Positions 6,214-7,783 of a stretch of 7,783 bases of DNA are shown here, piece by piece. The DNA is from Akkermansiaceae bacterium (GTDB lineage: Bacteria > Verrucomicrobiota > Verrucomicrobiia > Verrucomicrobiales > Akkermansiaceae). Made by a program: the position numbers and the translations under genes. The DNA is taken from positions 1 through 7,783 of the forward strand of contig JALZVD010000232.1 of assembly GCA_023300205.1 (NCBI GenBank), given 5' to 3'. Within the stretch, counting starts at the first letter, position 1, and the number at the start of each line of letters is the position of its first letter. The notes under the pieces were generated by a model that was not told the DNA's origin, ran no database searches, and saw only the letters and a list, made by a program, of their open reading frames with translations.

Positions 6214-7737
6214 ATGCAAGAAATCAACCACGTAGCCGTCCTAGACTTCGGCTCCCAATACACCCAACTTATCGTCCGTCGCGTCCGTGAGCTAGGCTGT
6301 TTTGCTAAACTCTATCAACCTGAAAACCTCGCAGAAATAGGTGAACCAGGCGCCATTATCCTATCAGGCGGACCATCATCCACCAGTGACTCTGATGCAC
6401 CAGACATCGACTTTGAACTACTCAAATCCTATAACGTACCCGTCCTTGGAGTCTGCTACGGCATGCAGCTACTCAACATCAAGTTCGGCGGCAGCGTCAA
6501 ATCCAGCAAACACCGTGAATACGGTCAAGCAGGACTATTCCCAGTCGCTACAGAAGGACTCTACGCTGGAATTTCAGAAGAAAGCCAAGTATGGATGAGT
6601 CACTCAGACACAGTAGATAACCTAGCAGACAACTGTAAAGTAATCGCCAAGAATCAACACGGAACTCCAGTTTCACTTCAATGGGGTGACTCATTCTATG
6701 GTATCCAGTACCACCCAGAAGTCACTCACTCACACGAAGGAACTCAGATCCTCAAGAACTTCCTAGACACCGCAGGTGAACTCGCAGAATTCAAGATCGA
6801 AGACTTCAAACAAGAACTCATCGCAGGCATCCGCCAAAAATGCGGCAACAAAAAAGTCGTCTGCGGTGTCTCAGGTGGAGTAGACTCAACAGTCCTCGCC
6901 GTCCTTCTCAATGAAGCAGGCGTTAACGTCCAAGCCATCTACGTCGACCAAGGCCTCATGCGCAAAAACGAAACCGCTGAAGTAGAAGCCAACTTCAAGC
7001 GTATGGGGGTCCCCATCACCATCGTTGACGCATCAGAAAGATTCCTCACCGCACTCGCCGGTGAAGCAGATCCTGAGAAAAAGCGTAAAATCATTGGAAA
7101 CATGTTTATCGACGTCTTCTGGGATGCTGTTGGTGATGCAGAAATGCTCGCCCAAGGCACCCTATACCCAGACGTCATCGAGTCCGCATCCAACGAGAAC
7201 TCAAAAGCTTCTACCATCAAAACCCACCACAACAGAGTTGCCCGCATCCTAGAAATGCAAAAAGAAGGTAAAGTCCTAGAACCACTCGCAGAACTCTTCA
7301 AAGACGAAGTCCGCGAGCTAGGTGCCACCATGGGAATTGACCAAGACATCCTCAACCGTCACCCATTCCCTGGACCCGGCCTCGCAGTCAGATGCCCAGG
7401 TGACCTCACCAAAGAGAAACTAGACATCATCCGTGACTGTGACGCCATCTTCATTGAAGAACTCAAATCTAGCGGCTGGTATGAAAAAACGTGGCAAGCA
7501 TACGCAGGCCTCATTCCAGTAAAAACCGTCGGAGTTAAAGGTGATGAACGCAGCTACGAATTCGCAACCAACCTACGCGCCGTTATCTCAGAAGACGCCA
7601 TGACTGCAGACTGGGTAGACCTCCCCACCCCGCTCCTCAGAAAAGTCTCCAGCCGCATCCTTAACGAAGTCGACGGTATCAACAGAGTCCTTTACGACAT
7701 CTCCAGCAAACCACCAGCATCCATCGAGTGGGAATAG
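6214..7737 (+). CDS. guaA: GMP synthase (glutamine-hydrolysing)
   Basis: GuaA converts XMP to GMP using ATP and ammonia taken from glutamine. The 507-residue protein is full length. The N-terminal class I glutamine amidotransferase domain (about 5-190) has DFGSQYTQLIVRRVRE, LSGGPSS (50-56), the nucleophile Cys81 in GVCYGMQ, and His167/Glu169 in GIQYHPEV. The ATP pyrophosphatase domain starts at about 200 with the P-loop SGGVDS (220-225). The C-terminal dimerisation domain contains RHPFPGPGLAVRCPGD (about 382-397) and ends PPASIEWE as most family members do. All catalytic residues are present. It lies 46 bp behind guaB, with no terminator seen between, so the two are probably co-transcribed and supply the IMP-XMP-GMP branch together. 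No Shine-Dalgarno sequence precedes the ATG, but the conserved HVAVLDFGSQ right after it fixes the start. Confidence 0.98.
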   Translation: MQEINHVAVLDFGSQYTQLIVRRVRELGCFAKLYQPENLAEIGEPGAIILSGGPSSTSDSDAPDIDFELLKSYNVPVLGVCYGMQLLNIKFGGSVKSSKHREYGQAGLFPVATEGLYAGISEESQVWMSHSDTVDNLADNCKVIAKNQHGTPVSLQWGDSFYGIQYHPEVTHSHEGTQILKNFLDTAGELAEFKIEDFKQELIAGIRQKCGNKKVVCGVSGGVDSTVLAVLLNEAGVNVQAIYVDQGLMRKNETAEVEANFKRMGVPITIVDASERFLTALAGEADPEKKRKIIGNMFIDVFWDAVGDAEMLAQGTLYPDVIESASNENSKASTIKTHHNRVARILEMQKEGKVLEPLAELFKDEVRELGATMGIDQDILNRHPFPGPGLAVRCPGDLTKEKLDIIRDCDAIFIEELKSSGWYEKTWQAYAGLIPVKTVGVKGDERSYEFATNLRAVISEDAMTADWVDLPTPLLRKVSSRILNEVDGINRVLYDISSKPPASIEWE

Positions 7738-7783
7738 TACCATTACCCTAAGCAAGATTTATAAAACAAAAAGGCATCGAAGC
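7738..7783 (+). other. Region after guaA, cut by the window edge
   Basis: These 46 bp hold no gene. The last bases (AAAAAGGCATCGAAGC) could be the left arm of an intrinsic terminator, but the other arm would lie beyond the window. Confidence 0.25.

Noticed and set aside
6939..7355. Open frame of 138 codons on the minus strand opposite guaA
   Set aside because: It lies wholly inside the conserved guaA coding sequence, and its translation (many Ser, Thr, Arg, Pro) is what an antisense reading of such codons gives.

Overview
The window looks like chromosomal DNA of a Gram-negative bacterium of the Verrucomicrobia/Planctomycetes type. The main clue is the predicted secreted protein at 3450-4148, which ends in VPEPAS, a short hydrophobic helix and RRRR. 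This is a PEP-CTERM sorting signal of the style common in Rubritalea/Verrucomicrobium-like genomes. Most starts also lack a clear Shine-Dalgarno sequence. The taxonomic call is inference; no rRNA or marker phylogeny was available.

Layout: positions 1-2027 hold four minus-strand genes, given here in transcription order. They are rsfS (ribosomal silencing factor), a small four-helix membrane protein of unknown function starting at TTG, an alpha/beta hydrolase of the PGAP1/lipase-like type, and a pRiA4b ORF-3-like protein cut by the left edge. The first two and the last two look like two closely spaced pairs, with a candidate promoter between the pairs.

Positions 2092-3332 are a decayed ISAs1-family (H-repeat type) insertion sequence. 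Imperfect terminal inverted repeats are still visible. The transposase can be followed through five reading-frame segments broken by a stop codon, small indels and a probable short deletion. It ends 64 bp upstream of rsfS, so it may have separated rsfS from its former upstream neighbour or promoter.

Positions 3450-4148 encode the PEP-CTERM protein as a single-gene unit, with a possible promoter and a good intrinsic terminator. A gene-free stretch (4209-4392) follows that is rich in short inverted repeats. Next comes a minus-strand tRNA-Ala(GGC) with an encoded CCA.

Positions 4713-7737 carry guaB and guaA in tandem, the two-step branch from IMP through XMP to GMP. Both are full length with all key residues. 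This part uses many C-ending codons and is clearly less AT-rich than the left half.

Overall this is mostly ordinary housekeeping DNA with one dead insertion sequence. I see no convincing undescribed system. The least explained items are the repeat-rich gap at 4231-4323, the unknown membrane protein, and the hydrolase/pRiA4b-like pair.
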